A DNA stretch of 64,000 nucleotides from Mesorhizobium amorphae CCNWGS0123 (GCF_001686985.1 NZ_CP015318.1:2726001-2790000); one strand, 5' to 3'; shown: positions 7,719-17,363, counted from the stretch's first letter. Notes: a model not told the origin generated them from the sequence alone. Program-made: numbers and translations.

Positions 7719-8126
7719 ATGACGGCGCCCGACGATTTGCTGCAGGCCCTGTTCCTGAGATTGAAGAGCGATGCCTCGCTGTCGGTGCTGCTGGGCGGCG
7801 CCGGATTGCTCGAGCAGGCGACCGAAAACGCCGCCTTCCCCTATGTGACCTGCGGCCACACCAGCGCCTTCGACCTCGACACCGGCGCCGACAACGATGC
7901 CGATCAGCTTGTCACGCTGCATGTCTGGTCGAAAGCCCATGGCGGAGCCGAGACGCGTGTCATCATGGACACTATCGAGGCGCGCCTTGCCGACGCGGCC
8001 TTGGCCATCGGCCCACATGGCCAGACACGCCTGTCGCTGGAATTCGCCGAGGCCCGCTATGACGAGGATCTGGCGGTCCATCATGGCATGCTGCGCTTTC
8101 GCGCCATCACGCAGGAAAACGTCTGA
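7719..8126 (+). CDS. DUF3168 family protein (phage/GTA head-tail type), orphan
   Basis: A 135-residue protein beginning MTAPDDLLQALFLRLKSDAS with the family pattern FPYVTCGHTSAFDLDTG and VTLHVWSKAHGGAE, ending in RFRAITQENV. DUF3168 proteins are head-tail or tail-completion components in siphophages and in the gene transfer agent of alphaproteobacteria. A strong GAGGGAG precedes the ATG. No capsid, portal, tail tube or tape-measure gene lies beside it, so it is an isolated copy here. Family assignment is good; whether it still assembles into a particle is unknown. Confidence 0.8.
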   Translation: MTAPDDLLQALFLRLKSDASLSVLLGGAGLLEQATENAAFPYVTCGHTSAFDLDTGADNDADQLVTLHVWSKAHGGAETRVIMDTIEARLADAALAIGPHGQTRLSLEFAEARYDEDLAVHHGMLRFRAITQENV

Positions 8127-8299
8127 CGCGCTTTCAATATCGGTGAAACGGAGTCTACACTGAACCTTGGCCGATTTCACTGGATTGGGCGGTGGAATCT
8201 CAGCTTGATTGTCTCGCGTTGCAGGGGTGTGGCGGGCATGTTTTTTCGGGCGTTCACCGTTCATTTCACGTTCAGCACCGATGCGTTACAACGCTGACC

Positions 8300-8599
8300 A
8301 TGAAAACGCTTCGCTCCCATTTCCGAACCGCGACACTGGCGCTTGCAGCGGTCGGCCTGTTGGCGTCGCAGGCGACGGCAATGCCGGTCGTCGCGCCCGC
8401 CGACACCCAGCCGATCATGCTGGCTGCGTCGGACTGCTATGCGATCGGCCAACAGGTGGCCGAGCAGAATGGCGGTACGCTGGCCAAGGCCTCGCAGTCG
8501 ACGCGCGGCGGCCAGCCGGTCTGCGTCATCGTCGTGCTGGTGCCGGGCAAGGACGGTCAGCGTCCGCGCCGCTCCGAAATCGTCGTTCCGCTGAACTGA
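8300..8599 (+). CDS. feuN: Small exported protein upstream of feuPQ, candidate FeuN
   Basis: A 99-residue protein with a signal peptide (about residues 1-27, hydrophobic core TLALAAVGLLASQATA) and a mature part with two Cys (SDCYAIG and QPVCVIVVLV) that could form a disulfide. It lies about 90 bp upstream of a FeuP-like regulator gene, the position of feuN in Sinorhizobium meliloti, where a small periplasmic protein restrains FeuQ signalling. The symbol rests on position, size and export signal; I cannot confirm residue-level homology. Confidence 0.6.
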   Translation: MKTLRSHFRTATLALAAVGLLASQATAMPVVAPADTQPIMLAASDCYAIGQQVAEQNGGTLAKASQSTRGGQPVCVIVVLVPGKDGQRPRRSEIVVPLN

Positions 8600-8689
8600 C
8601 CCGATCTTCCGTCTTACAGGCCTCCGTTTCCCAGGCCGCCGGAATCGGCCTATACCTCACCCCGGATCCGTCAACAGGTGCTAACCGCC

Positions 8690-9355
8690 ATGCGCGTGCT
8701 CGTCGTCGAAGATGACAAGGATCTCAACCGGCAGATAGCGGATGCGCTGGTCGATGCCGGTTACGTCGTCGACCGCGCCTTCGACGGCGAGGAGGGCCAT
8801 TTCCTCGGCGACACCGAACCTTACGACGCGGTCGTCCTCGACATCGGCCTGCCGCAGATGGACGGCATCAGCGTCGTCGAGCGCTGGCGCCGCGGCGGCC
8901 GCAAGATGCCGGTGCTGATCCTGACGGCGCGCGACCGCTGGAGCGACAAGGTGTCGGGGATCGATGCCGGCGCCGACGACTATGTCACCAAGCCGTTCCA
9001 TATCGAGGAGGTGCTGGCGCGGGTGCGGGCGCTTATCCGCCGCGCCGCCGGCCATGCCTCGTCGGAATTGACCTGCGGGCCGCTGCGCCTCGACACCAAG
9101 GCCTCCAAGGCCGATGTCGACGGCCAGCCGTTGAAGCTGACCTCGCATGAATTCCGGCTGCTGGCCTATCTTATGCACCATATGGGCGAGGTGGTGTCGC
9201 GCACCGAACTTGTCGAACATCTCTATGACCAGGATTTCGATCGCGACTCAAACACCATCGAGGTCTTCGTCGGCCGGCTTCGCAAGAAGATGGGCATCGA
9301 CATGATCGAAACCGTGCGCGGCATGGGCTACCGCATGCGTGAGCCGGAGGCGTAA
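8690..9355 (+). CDS. feuP: OmpR/PhoP-type response regulator, FeuP-like
   Basis: A 221-residue protein. The receiver domain (1-118) has the acidic pocket EDD at 7-9, phosphoacceptor Asp51 (VVLDIGLPQMDG) and Lys in TKPF. The C-terminal winged-helix DNA-binding domain includes LTSHEFRLLAYLMHHMGEVV and VRGMGYRM. ATG at 8690 (MRVLVVEDD) is chosen over a start 12 bases upstream. The gene overlaps the kinase gene start. In Sinorhizobium and Rhizobium, FeuP responds to osmotic conditions and is needed for cyclic glucan export; that role is by homology and by synteny with the ccm genes. Confidence 0.82.
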   Translation: MRVLVVEDDKDLNRQIADALVDAGYVVDRAFDGEEGHFLGDTEPYDAVVLDIGLPQMDGISVVERWRRGGRKMPVLILTARDRWSDKVSGIDAGADDYVTKPFHIEEVLARVRALIRRAAGHASSELTCGPLRLDTKASKADVDGQPLKLTSHEFRLLAYLMHHMGEVVSRTELVEHLYDQDFDRDSNTIEVFVGRLRKKMGIDMIETVRGMGYRMREPEA

Positions 9356-10772
9356 GGCGGAACCTCTCACCTCAAAACCGGTCGTCTCCAAGACGCTTTT
9401 GGCGCGGTTCTGGCCGCGCTCGCTGGCGTTCCGCGTCATTGCCTTCTCGACCCTGTGGGCGATCCTGACGTTGGTCGTCATCTTCACCCTCATCACCACG
9501 CTCTACCGCCAGGCCAGCGAGCGCGGCTTCGACAGCCTGCTTTCGGCGCATCTGTTCAACCTGATCGGCTCGGTCGGCGTTTCCGAAAGCGGCCAGCTGA
9601 CCGGAGCGCCGGACCTCGGCGACCTGCGCTTTTCCGAACCGAATTCGGGCTGGTACTGGTCGGTTGAACCGGCCTCCGAGGGTGTGCATGGCGAACTGCA
9701 CTCCTCCTCGATGACCAAGGCGATTCTTTCGCCGAGCGTCGCCGAGGTTCCCTTCAACGCCAGCTTCCAGCGCAGCTATGGCGCCGAAGGCATCCATGGC
9801 GAGGAGCTGGAGGTGTTCGAAAGCGAATTCGTCCTCGATGCCAAGAACCGCGCAGCGCGCTTTCGCGTCATGGGCAACCAGACCGAACTGGAGCAGGAGA
9901 TCGCCAGCTTCCAGCGCCGCCTCCTGACCTATCTCTCGCTGTTCGGCGTCGGCATGATCGCCATCAACGCCTTCGCCATCCTGATCGGCTTGCAGCCCTT
10001 GCGCCGCGTCCGCAACGCGCTCGCCATGGTGCGCGAGGGCACGGCGCAGCGGCTCGACGGCAGTTTTCCGGCCGAGATCGAACCGCTGGCCAACGAGACC
10101 AACGCACTGATCGAGAACAACAAGCGCATCGTCGAGCGTTCGCGCACGCAGGTCGGCAACCTCGCCCATTCGCTGAAGACGCCGCTGGCCGTGCTGCTCA
10201 ACGAGGGCCGAGCGCTCGGCGGCGCCAAGGGCCAGCTCATCACCGAGCAGGCGGCCTCGATGCAGAAGCAGGTCGACCATTATCTGCAGCGGGCGCGCGT
10301 CGCCGCCCAGCGCGACAGCGTCGTCTACCGCACCCCGGTGGCGCCGCTGGTCCAGCGCATGGTGCGCGTGCTGCAAAAGCTCAACCCTGAGACAACCCTC
10401 ACGCTTTCACTGCCGTCCACCGACATCATCTTCGGCGGCGAACGCGAGGACCTGGAGGAACTCTTGGGCAATCTCCTCGACAACGCCATGAAATGGGCCA
10501 GGGGTGCGGTCGCCGTATCGGTCTCGCCTGTCCCCGGCAAGGATGCAAATTTGTTCGAGATCGCCATCGAGGATGACGGCCCGGGCATTCCCGAGGACAA
10601 GGCGCGCGAGGCGCTGAAGCGCGGACGGCGCCTCGACGAAACCAAACCGGGCACCGGGCTCGGCCTTGCCATTGTCGCCGACCTCGTCAACGAGTATGGA
10701 GGCGGTCTGGCGCTGGAACGCTCCGCCATGGGCGGGTTGAAGGCGGCGGTGCGGTTGCGGAGCCTTCAGTGA
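9339..10772 (+). CDS. feuQ: Sensor histidine kinase, FeuQ-like
   Basis: A 477-residue membrane kinase starting at GTG 9339, inside the end of the regulator gene, so the pair is translationally coupled. One membrane span lies near residues 28-52 and a second near 197-218; the roughly 145-residue periplasmic sensor loop lies between them. A HAMP-like segment follows, then the H-box with His277 (GNLAHSLKTPLAVL), and an ATPase domain with N-box LLGNLLDNAMKWA, G1 DDGPGI and G2 GTGLGLAI. It is expected to phosphorylate the FeuP-like regulator. Confidence 0.83.
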   Translation: MSRRRKAEPLTSKPVVSKTLLARFWPRSLAFRVIAFSTLWAILTLVVIFTLITTLYRQASERGFDSLLSAHLFNLIGSVGVSESGQLTGAPDLGDLRFSEPNSGWYWSVEPASEGVHGELHSSSMTKAILSPSVAEVPFNASFQRSYGAEGIHGEELEVFESEFVLDAKNRAARFRVMGNQTELEQEIASFQRRLLTYLSLFGVGMIAINAFAILIGLQPLRRVRNALAMVREGTAQRLDGSFPAEIEPLANETNALIENNKRIVERSRTQVGNLAHSLKTPLAVLLNEGRALGGAKGQLITEQAASMQKQVDHYLQRARVAAQRDSVVYRTPVAPLVQRMVRVLQKLNPETTLTLSLPSTDIIFGGEREDLEELLGNLLDNAMKWARGAVAVSVSPVPGKDANLFEIAIEDDGPGIPEDKAREALKRGRRLDETKPGTGLGLAIVADLVNEYGGGLALERSAMGGLKAAVRLRSLQ

Positions 10773-10890
10773 TGCTATTTTCAATGGTGGGCTGCGGCCA
10801 AATTTCCGACAAATATCAATACTATGGCCTTGCCGGCTTCCCAATGGCGCGGCCCCCAGTTCATCCTGCTCGAGAAATCCGGTTGTTGGC

Positions 10891-11334
10891 ATGAAGATTC
10901 GCGTCGCGCTCCTTTCCGCACTGCTCGCCGTTTCCGGCTGTGGGACGTTGGGCAAGGGCGGCCCTGGCGCGGCGGTCACGCCGGCGCCTGCCGCGACGCC
11001 TCCGGCCGGCAGCAAGGTGGCGACGACGATCATTTCGGCCATGGCCGGTGGCCTTGTCGGCGGATCGATCGGCTCCGGCCTGAGCGATGCCGACAAGCGC
11101 AAGGCGCTGGAAGCCGAATACAAGGCGCTCGAATACACGGCGAGCGGCCAGAAGGTGACATGGAAGAGCGACAGTTCGGGCCGCTCGGGCGAAGTCGTTG
11201 CCGCCCAGCCCTATCGGGTCGGCTCGCAGGATTGCCGGCAATACACCCATACGGTGTTCAGCGGCGCCGCCGGGGCCACCGCGCGCGGCACCGCCTGCCG
11301 CAATGCCGACGGCAGCTGGACGCCGCTGACCTGA
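10891..11334 (+). CDS. RT0821/Lpp0805-type surface antigen lipoprotein
   Basis: A 147-residue precursor with a lipoprotein signal (ALLSALLAVSGCG; lipidated Cys about residue 17), a glycine-zipper-like segment (ISAMAGGLVGGSIGSGL) that may span or contact the membrane, and a C-terminal domain typical of the COG4520 surface-antigen family (SQDCRQYTHTVFSGAAGATARGTAC split around two conserved Cys). It is likely anchored in the outer membrane. It sits 118 bp after feuQ and before ccmI. Function unknown. Confidence 0.75.
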   Translation: MKIRVALLSALLAVSGCGTLGKGGPGAAVTPAPAATPPAGSKVATTIISAMAGGLVGGSIGSGLSDADKRKALEAEYKALEYTASGQKVTWKSDSSGRSGEVVAAQPYRVGSQDCRQYTHTVFSGAAGATARGTACRNADGSWTPLT

Positions 11335-11337
11335 TCA

Positions 11338-11386
11338 ATGCTTGTCGCCCAAAAGTGCGCAGCGGTTTTGGGATAACGACATGCAT
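11338..11386. repeat. Short palindromic intergenic repeat
   Basis: Outer arms ATGCTTGTCG and CGACATGCAT (one mismatch) enclose inner arms CCCAAAA and TTTTGGG. The sequence matches a dispersed intergenic palindrome I associate with rhizobial genomes. It lies 4 bp after the lipoprotein stop codon and could also act as a transcription stop. Confidence 0.6.
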
Positions 11387-11517
11387 CAAGAGGAAGCCGG
11401 ATCGGCTTCAGATCCGATCCGGTTGACATCGGTCAAGGACAGACGGCGCACGTGCCGTCAAAGCGTCGCAGGATGCCCATGTTGGCAGGGCAGGGCTCTG
11501 CCGGTATTGGATGAAAG

Positions 11518-12654
11518 ATGCTGTTCTGGGTCATAGCTGCAATCCTCACGCTGGGCGCCAGCCTTGCGGTGCTGCTGCCGCTGGCCGGCGGCCCGAAGGG
11601 CGCGTCGGCCCCCGGCGACCACGACCTTGAAGTTTATCGCGATCAGCTCGCCGAGCTTGACCGCGACGTGGCGCGCGGTCTGATCCAGCCGGCCGAGGCC
11701 GAGGAGGCGCGTGCCGAAATCGGCCGTCGCATCCTGCGCCTGGGCACCACCGGTCAGGCCGGCACGGCCGCGCGGCGGCCGTCGGTGACGACAAGGCTGG
11801 TGGCGACGGTGGCGGTGCTGGCGGTTCCGCTGATCAGCTGGGGGCTTTACATCAAGCTCGGCTCGCCCGATTTGCCTTCGCAGCCGCTCGCCGAACGGCT
11901 CGCCAAGAATCCTGCCGACTCCTCGGTGGACGAGCTGGTGGCGCGCGCCGAGGCGCATCTGGCCGCCAACCCTTCCGATGGCCGCGGCTGGGACGTGCTG
12001 GCGCCAATCTATCTGCGCCTGCAGCGTTATTCCGACGCGGTGGCCGCTTATCGCAACGCTATCCGCCTCGACGGCGTCAGCGCCACCCGCCAGTCCGGTC
12101 TCGGCGAGGCGATCGCCAATGCCGCCGGCGGCATCGTCTCGGCCGAGGCACAGGACGCCTTCGAAGCGGCGCTGAAGCTCGATCCGGCCAATGCGAAGGC
12201 GAGCTTCTACCTGGCGATGGGCCTGGCGCAGGAAGGCCGTGCCGCGGAGGCGACGGCGGCCTGGCAGAACATGCTCGGCACGCTCCCGCCGGAATCGCCC
12301 TGGCGCCGCGCCGTCGAGCAGGCGCTGGCCGAAAACGCGAAGAGGACGGTCGCGTCGGGAACGCCCGCCAACGGCCCGGATGCGCAGGCGGTCGAAGCGG
12401 CGCAGTCGATGTCGCCGCAGGACCGCCAGGCGATGATCGAGACCATGGTCGCCGGGCTCGACGAGAAGCTCAAACAAAACCCGCGCGACACGGAAGGATG
12501 GATGCGGCTCATTCGTTCCTATGTCGTGCTTGGCAAGGCCGACCAGGCGCGCGATGCGCTGAGCCGCGGCATAGCCGTCTTTGGTGCCGACAGCGAGGAA
12601 GCGAAAAAGTTCACCGCCTTTGCCGCCTCGCTCGGCCTGACGGCGACGGAGTAG
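11518..12654 (+). CDS. ccmI: Cytochrome c maturation protein CcmI (CycH)
   Basis: A 378-residue protein. The N-terminus is a membrane segment (LFWVIAAILTLGASLAVLLP), followed by the typical CcmI heptad region (YRDQLAELDRDVARGLI, EEARAEIGRRIL), a second membrane segment near residue 95 (LVATVAVLAVPLISWGLYI), and a periplasmic TPR domain (about 140-370). CcmI holds apocytochrome c for heme ligation by CcmF/H. It begins the four-gene plus-strand ccm operon, three bases before ccmE. Confidence 0.93.
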   Translation: MLFWVIAAILTLGASLAVLLPLAGGPKGASAPGDHDLEVYRDQLAELDRDVARGLIQPAEAEEARAEIGRRILRLGTTGQAGTAARRPSVTTRLVATVAVLAVPLISWGLYIKLGSPDLPSQPLAERLAKNPADSSVDELVARAEAHLAANPSDGRGWDVLAPIYLRLQRYSDAVAAYRNAIRLDGVSATRQSGLGEAIANAAGGIVSAEAQDAFEAALKLDPANAKASFYLAMGLAQEGRAAEATAAWQNMLGTLPPESPWRRAVEQALAENAKRTVASGTPANGPDAQAVEAAQSMSPQDRQAMIETMVAGLDEKLKQNPRDTEGWMRLIRSYVVLGKADQARDALSRGIAVFGADSEEAKKFTAFAASLGLTATE

Positions 12655-12657
12655 ACG

Positions 12658-13101
12658 ATGACGCGCAAGCAGAAGAGATTGTCGGTGATCGTCGCGGGGC
12701 TGGCTTTCCTCGGTGCCGCCACGGGTCTCACCTTCTACGCACTCGGCCAGAAGGCCTCCTATTTCTACATGCCCGGAGATCTCGCCACCGCAACCGTCCA
12801 GCCTGGACAGCGCATTCGGCTCGGCGGTCTGGTCGAAAGGGGTACGATCGAGCGCGGGCAGGGCGCGACCGTCGCCTTTTCGGTGACCGACAAGCAGAAA
12901 TCGGTGAAGGTCACCTATACCGGCATCCTGCCCGACCTGTTCCGCGAGGAGCAGGGCGTCATCACCGAGGGCAGCTTCGGTCCGGACGGCGTCTTTGTCG
13001 CCGACAGCGTGCTGGCCAAACATGACGAGCGCTACATGCCCAAGGAAGTCGCCGACGGCCTCAAGGCCAAGGGCGTCTGGCAGGAGAGCAAGAGTGAGTA
13101 A
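12658..13101 (+). CDS. ccmE: Cytochrome c maturation heme chaperone CcmE (CycJ)
   Basis: A 147-residue protein of normal CcmE length: an N-terminal membrane anchor (about 9-28), then a periplasmic OB-fold domain. The heme-binding His122 and nearby Tyr126 are present in VLAKHDERYMP, and the conserved FREEQGVITEGSF segment is intact. It receives heme from CcmC (not encoded here) and passes it to CcmF. It lies between ccmI and ccmF with only three and five bases on either side. Confidence 0.95.
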   Translation: MTRKQKRLSVIVAGLAFLGAATGLTFYALGQKASYFYMPGDLATATVQPGQRIRLGGLVERGTIERGQGATVAFSVTDKQKSVKVTYTGILPDLFREEQGVITEGSFGPDGVFVADSVLAKHDERYMPKEVADGLKAKGVWQESKSE

Positions 13102-13106
13102 CGCGT

Positions 13107-15089
13107 TTGGTTGAAACCGGACATTTCGCCCTCGTCCTCGCCTTCGCGCTGTCGCTGGTGCAGATGCTGGTGCCTCTCTATGGCGCGCGCGCCGGCAACC
13201 AGAAGATGATGGCGGTCGGCGGTCCGGTGGCGGTGACAGGCTTCGCGCTCACCGCGCTCTCTTTCGCGGCGTTGGCAATAGCCTACGCAAGCTCCGACTT
13301 CTCGGTGGCGAGCGTCTGGGAGAATTCGCATTCGCTGCAGCCACTGATCTACAAGATCACCGGAACCTGGGGCAATCACGAAGGCTCGATGCTGCTCTGG
13401 GTACTGATCCTGACCTTCTTCGGCGCCCTTGTTGCCGCCTTCGGCTCCAACCTTCCGGCAACGCTCAAGGCCAATGTGCTGGCCGTGCAGGGCGCTATCG
13501 GCGCCGCCTTCTTCCTGTTCATCCTGGCGACGTCCAATCCCTTCACCCGGCTCAACCCGGCACCGATCGAGGGCCGCGACCTCAATCCGGTGCTGCAGGA
13601 TCTCGGCCTCGCCATCCATCCGCCGCTGCTCTATCTCGGCTATGTCGGCTTCTCGATCTGCTTTTCATTCTCGGTCGCGGCCCTCATCGAGGGCCGAATC
13701 GACGCCTCCTGGGCGCGTTGGGTACGGCCGTGGACGCTGGTCGCCTGGATGTTCCTCACCGGCGGCATCGCCATGGGCTCCTACTGGGCCTATTACGAGC
13801 TCGGCTGGGGCGGCTTCTGGTTCTGGGATCCGGTCGAGAACGCCTCCTTCATGCCATGGCTGGCGGGCACGGCGCTGCTGCATTCTGCGATCGTCATGGA
13901 AAAGCGCTCGGCGCTGAAGATCTGGACGCTGCTGCTCGCCATCCTCACCTTCTCGCTGTCGTTGCTCGGCACCTTCCTGGTGCGCTCAGGCGTGCTGACC
14001 TCGGTGCATGCCTTCGCCACCGACCCGACGCGCGGCGTCTTTATCCTCTGCATCCTGACGCTGTTCATCGGCGGCTCGCTGGCACTGTTCGCCTTGCGCG
14101 CCTCGAGGCTGACGGCCGGCGGCCTGTTCCATCCGATCTCGCGCGAAGGCGCTTTGGTACTCAACAATCTGTTCCTGACCACCGCCACCGCCACCGTCCT
14201 GGTCGGCACGCTCTATCCGCTGGCGCTCGAAGCCGTCACCGGCGGCAAGATCTCGGTCGGTGCGCCGTTCTTCGACCTGACATTCGGCCCTCTGATGCTG
14301 CCGCTGCTGGCGATCGTGCCATTCGGGCCTTTGCTTGCCTGGAAGCGCGGCGATGTCTTCGCCGCCGCCCAGCGCCTGATGGCGGCCTTCGCCGCTGCAC
14401 TTGCCGCCATGCTGGTGACGGTCCTGTTCGTCGATGGCGCCTCGGTGTTCGCAGCCCTTGGCGTTGGCCTCGCCGTCTGGCTGGTCTGCGGCGCGCTCAC
14501 CGATCTCGCCGTCAAATCGGGCTTCGGTTCGGTGACGCCTGCCATCATGCTGCGGCGTTTCGCCGGCCTGCCACGTTCGGTGTTCGGCACCGCGCTCGCC
14601 CATCTCGGCCTCGGCCTGACGCTGCTCGGCATCGTCGGCACGCTCAGCTTCGGCACCGAGAAGATCCTGTCCATGCATGCCGGCGAGACTGTCGAACTGT
14701 CCGGCAACACGCTGCGCTTCGAAGGGCTCTACCCGGCGCTGGGACCAAATTACAGCGAGGATCGCGGCCGCTTCGTCGTCATCGGCGCCGACGGCAATGC
14801 CAAGGGCGAAATAAGCTCGGCCAAGCGCTTCTTTCCGGTGCGCCAGACGACCACGACCGAGTCCGGCATCAGGACGATCGGGTTCAGCCAACTCTATCTG
14901 TCACTCGGCGACGAGGGCAATGACGGTTCCGTCGTCGTCAGGCTGTGGTGGAAGCCGCTGGTGACGCTGATCTGGGGCGGCGCCCTGGTGATGATGGCGG
15001 GCGCGGCAATGTCGCTGATGGACCGCCGCCTGCGCGTCGGCGCGCCGTCGCGCCGCAAGAAACTCGTGCCTTCCGCGAGCCTGTCATGA
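13107..15089 (+). CDS. ccmF: Cytochrome c heme lyase subunit CcmF (CycK)
   Basis: A 660-residue polytopic membrane protein. It carries the WWD-type heme-handling motif ([18 protein letters not shown]) and the conserved [14 protein letters not shown] and [15 protein letters not shown] segments. The start is TTG at 13107, five bases after the ccmE stop; the protein then begins [12 protein letters not shown] as in other CcmF proteins, so this rare start codon appears correct. The 3' end overlaps ccmH by four bases. It ligates heme to apocytochrome c together with CcmH. Confidence 0.95.
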   Translation: MVETGHFALVLAFALSLVQMLVPLYGARAGNQKMMAVGGPVAVTGFALTALSFAALAIAYASSDFSVASVWENSHSLQPLIYKITGTWGNHEGSMLLWVLILTFFGALVAAFGSNLPATLKANVLAVQGAIGAAFFLFILATSNPFTRLNPAPIEGRDLNPVLQDLGLAIHPPLLYLGYVGFSICFSFSVAALIEGRIDASWARWVRPWTLVAWMFLTGGIAMGSYWAYYELGWGGFWFWDPVENASFMPWLAGTALLHSAIVMEKRSALKIWTLLLAILTFSLSLLGTFLVRSGVLTSVHAFATDPTRGVFILCILTLFIGGSLALFALRASRLTAGGLFHPISREGALVLNNLFLTTATATVLVGTLYPLALEAVTGGKISVGAPFFDLTFGPLMLPLLAIVPFGPLLAWKRGDVFAAAQRLMAAFAAALAAMLVTVLFVDGASVFAALGVGLAVWLVCGALTDLAVKSGFGSVTPAIMLRRFAGLPRSVFGTALAHLGLGLTLLGIVGTLSFGTEKILSMHAGETVELSGNTLRFEGLYPALGPNYSEDRGRFVVIGADGNAKGEISSAKRFFPVRQTTTTESGIRTIGFSQLYLSLGDEGNDGSVVVRLWWKPLVTLIWGGALVMMAGAAMSLMDRRLRVGAPSRRKKLVPSASLS

Positions 15090-15550
15090 CGGCAAGGGTC
15101 TCGCTGGCTTCGCTGGTGCTGTTGCTGGGCCTGCTGTTCGCCGGCAGCGCCTTCGCGGTGAAGCCCGACGAGGTGCTCTCGGATCCCGCGCTGGAGGCGA
15201 GGGCGCGGACCCTGTCGGAAGGGCTGCGCTGCATGGTCTGCCAGAACCAGTCGATCGACGAATCCGACGCCGATCTCGCCCGCGACCTGCGCATCCTGGT
15301 GCGTCAGCGGCTTGTCGCAGGCGACACCGACCAGCAGGTGATGGACTACGTCGTTTCGCGCTACGGCGAGTTCGTGCTGCTGAAGCCGCGCTTCAGCCTG
15401 AGCAATGCCTTGCTCTGGGGCACGCCGGTGCTCTTGCTTCTGGCCGGCGGCATCTTCATCGTGCTCACGGCGCGATCGCGCCGTTCGACGGCAACGAAGG
15501 CCCTGACCGCCGAGGAGCAGGCGGCGCTGGACAAGATGCTGCGCGACTGA
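15086..15550 (+). CDS. ccmH: Cytochrome c maturation thiol oxidoreductase CcmH (CycL)
   Basis: A 154-residue protein with a signal peptide (about 1-25), the CcmH signature [20 protein letters not shown] bearing the redox CxxC, and a C-terminal membrane anchor ([19 protein letters not shown]). It reduces the apocytochrome heme-binding cysteines in the periplasm. ATG at 15086 overlaps the ccmF TGA. This is the short CcmH, with the CcmI function encoded separately upstream. Confidence 0.94.
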   Translation: MTARVSLASLVLLLGLLFAGSAFAVKPDEVLSDPALEARARTLSEGLRCMVCQNQSIDESDADLARDLRILVRQRLVAGDTDQQVMDYVVSRYGEFVLLKPRFSLSNALLWGTPVLLLLAGGIFIVLTARSRRSTATKALTAEEQAALDKMLRD

Positions 15551-15670
15551 TCGCCAACATTACAAAAGTTTCATGCACCGGAAATGGCGCCGTAATGTGC
15601 GCCTCTCTATTCCTCTCGATCGAGGATGTCCTGGCTAAGCCGCATCCAATCAAAAGAGGATACGAGACCC

Positions 15671-17221
15671 ATGAATATTGCCCCCAATTCATATTCCCGC
15701 ACCCGCAAGCGCCTTCTGGCCGCCGTTGCCTCGCTGGCCGTTGCTGGCGCCGTCGGCTTTGGTGTCGTGACCACTGGAACGGCTCCGGTTCTGGCCGATG
15801 CCGTGCGTGTCGAGGCGCCGCAGGTTCCCGGCTTTGCCGACATCGTCGAGCGCGTCTCGCCGGCGGTGGTCAGCGTCAAGGTCAAGGCCAAGATCGAGCC
15901 GGCGGCCGATGATGGTTCCGATCAGTCGGACGACCAGGACGGCATGAACAACCTGCCCGACAACCCGCAACTGCGTCGCTTCTTCAAGGAATTCCGTGGC
16001 TTTGGCGACCAGGGCGGCCAGTTCGGCAACCGCCGCTTCAGCCGCCGCGACCACAGCAACGACCAGCCGCGCCCGGTGGCGCAAGGCTCCGGCTTCTTCA
16101 TCTCCGATGACGGCTATCTCGTCACCAACAACCATGTCGTCGAGGAAGGCTCGGCCTTCACCGTGGTGATGAGTGACGGCAAGGAGCTCGACGCCAAGCT
16201 GATCGGCACCGACCCGCGCACCGATCTCGCCGTACTCAAGGTCGATGGCGTCGGCAAGTTCACCTATGTCGACTTCGCCGACGATTCCAAGCTTCGCGTC
16301 GGCGACTGGGTGGTGGCCGTCGGCAATCCGTTCGGCCTTGGCGGCACCGTGACCGCCGGCATCGTCTCGGCCCGCGGCCGCGACATCGGCGCCGGTCCTT
16401 ATGACGACTTCCTGCAGATCGATGCCTCGGTCAACCGCGGCAATTCGGGCGGCCCGACCTTCAACCTCAACGGCCAGGTCGTCGGCATCAACACCGCGAT
16501 CTTCTCGCCCTCGGGCGGCAGCGTCGGCATCGCCTTCGACATCCCGGCTTCGACGGCCAAGCAGGTCGTCGAGGACCTGATGAAGAACGGCTCCGTCCAG
16601 CGCGGCTGGCTCGGCGTCGAAATCCAGCCGGTCACGTCCGACATCGCCGAGTCGCTCGGGCTGAAATCCGAGAAGGGCGCACTGGTGTCGAGTGCGCAGG
16701 ACGACGGCCCCGGCAAGAAGGCCGGCATCGCCGCTGGCGATGTCATCACCCAGGTCGACGGCAAGGACGTTGCTTCGCCCAAGGAACTTGCCCGTCTGAT
16801 CGGTGCCTACTCGCCCGGCAAGCTGGTCGACGTCACCGTGTGGCGTGACGGCAAGAGTGAGACCATCAAAGTCGACCTCGGCAAGCTGCCGGCAAGCGAC
16901 AAGCAGGCTTCGGCCGATCAGCAGCAGCCCGCCGCTCCGGCAAAGCCCGACACGCTGGCCGATCTTGGCCTCACCGTTACCAAGTCCGAAAAGGGCAAGG
17001 GGCTGGTTGTGACCGATGTCGACCCGGACAGTGACGCTGCCGATCGCGGCATCCAGCCCGGCGACATCATCACCTCGGTCAATTCGGTGGAGGTGAGCGG
17101 AACCGACGATGTCACCAAGGCCATGACCGACGCGGTGAAGTCGGGCCGCAAGGCGGTGCTGATGCAGATCACCCGCGACGATACCAACCGCTTCGTCGCC
17201 CTGCCTGTCGCCAAGGGCTGA
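15671..17221 (+). CDS. degP: DegP/HtrA (Do) family periplasmic serine protease
   Basis: A 516-residue precursor with a signal peptide (about 1-42, cleavage near VLA-DAV). The trypsin-like domain has the triad His155 (NNHVV), Asp185 (RTDLAVLK) and Ser259 (GNSGGP). Two PDZ domains follow (about 310-400 and 420-510). ATG at 15671 is preferred to one at 15626 because it gives a clean export signal. It degrades or refolds misfolded envelope proteins. The gene follows ccmH by 120 bp and precedes a two-component pair, an order also seen in other rhizobia. Confidence 0.92.
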   Translation: MNIAPNSYSRTRKRLLAAVASLAVAGAVGFGVVTTGTAPVLADAVRVEAPQVPGFADIVERVSPAVVSVKVKAKIEPAADDGSDQSDDQDGMNNLPDNPQLRRFFKEFRGFGDQGGQFGNRRFSRRDHSNDQPRPVAQGSGFFISDDGYLVTNNHVVEEGSAFTVVMSDGKELDAKLIGTDPRTDLAVLKVDGVGKFTYVDFADDSKLRVGDWVVAVGNPFGLGGTVTAGIVSARGRDIGAGPYDDFLQIDASVNRGNSGGPTFNLNGQVVGINTAIFSPSGGSVGIAFDIPASTAKQVVEDLMKNGSVQRGWLGVEIQPVTSDIAESLGLKSEKGALVSSAQDDGPGKKAGIAAGDVITQVDGKDVASPKELARLIGAYSPGKLVDVTVWRDGKSETIKVDLGKLPASDKQASADQQQPAAPAKPDTLADLGLTVTKSEKGKGLVVTDVDPDSDAADRGIQPGDIITSVNSVEVSGTDDVTKAMTDAVKSGRKAVLMQITRDDTNRFVALPVAKG

Positions 17222-17323
17222 CATTCGAAACTTTTCCGGTGCGGCGGTTTCAACACCCCCGAGCCGCCGCACGGGAAAGCACGGGGCCTGAATGCGTTAG
17301 TCAGTCATCGTGTTCCGCCCCCG

Positions 17324-17363
17324 GCGGCAGCGGGCTTCCCATCGCCCGCTGCCGCTCTAATTT
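17324..17363 (+). terminator. Rho-independent terminator after degP
   Basis: A perfect 12-bp stem (GCGGCAGCGGGC / GCCCGCTGCCGC, 17324-17355, 8-base loop) is followed by TCTAATTT. A second 9-bp hairpin (GTGCGGCGG at 17239-17247 with CCGCCGCAC at 17264-17272) lies closer to the stop codon. Together they separate degP from the next regulator gene. Confidence 0.6.
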
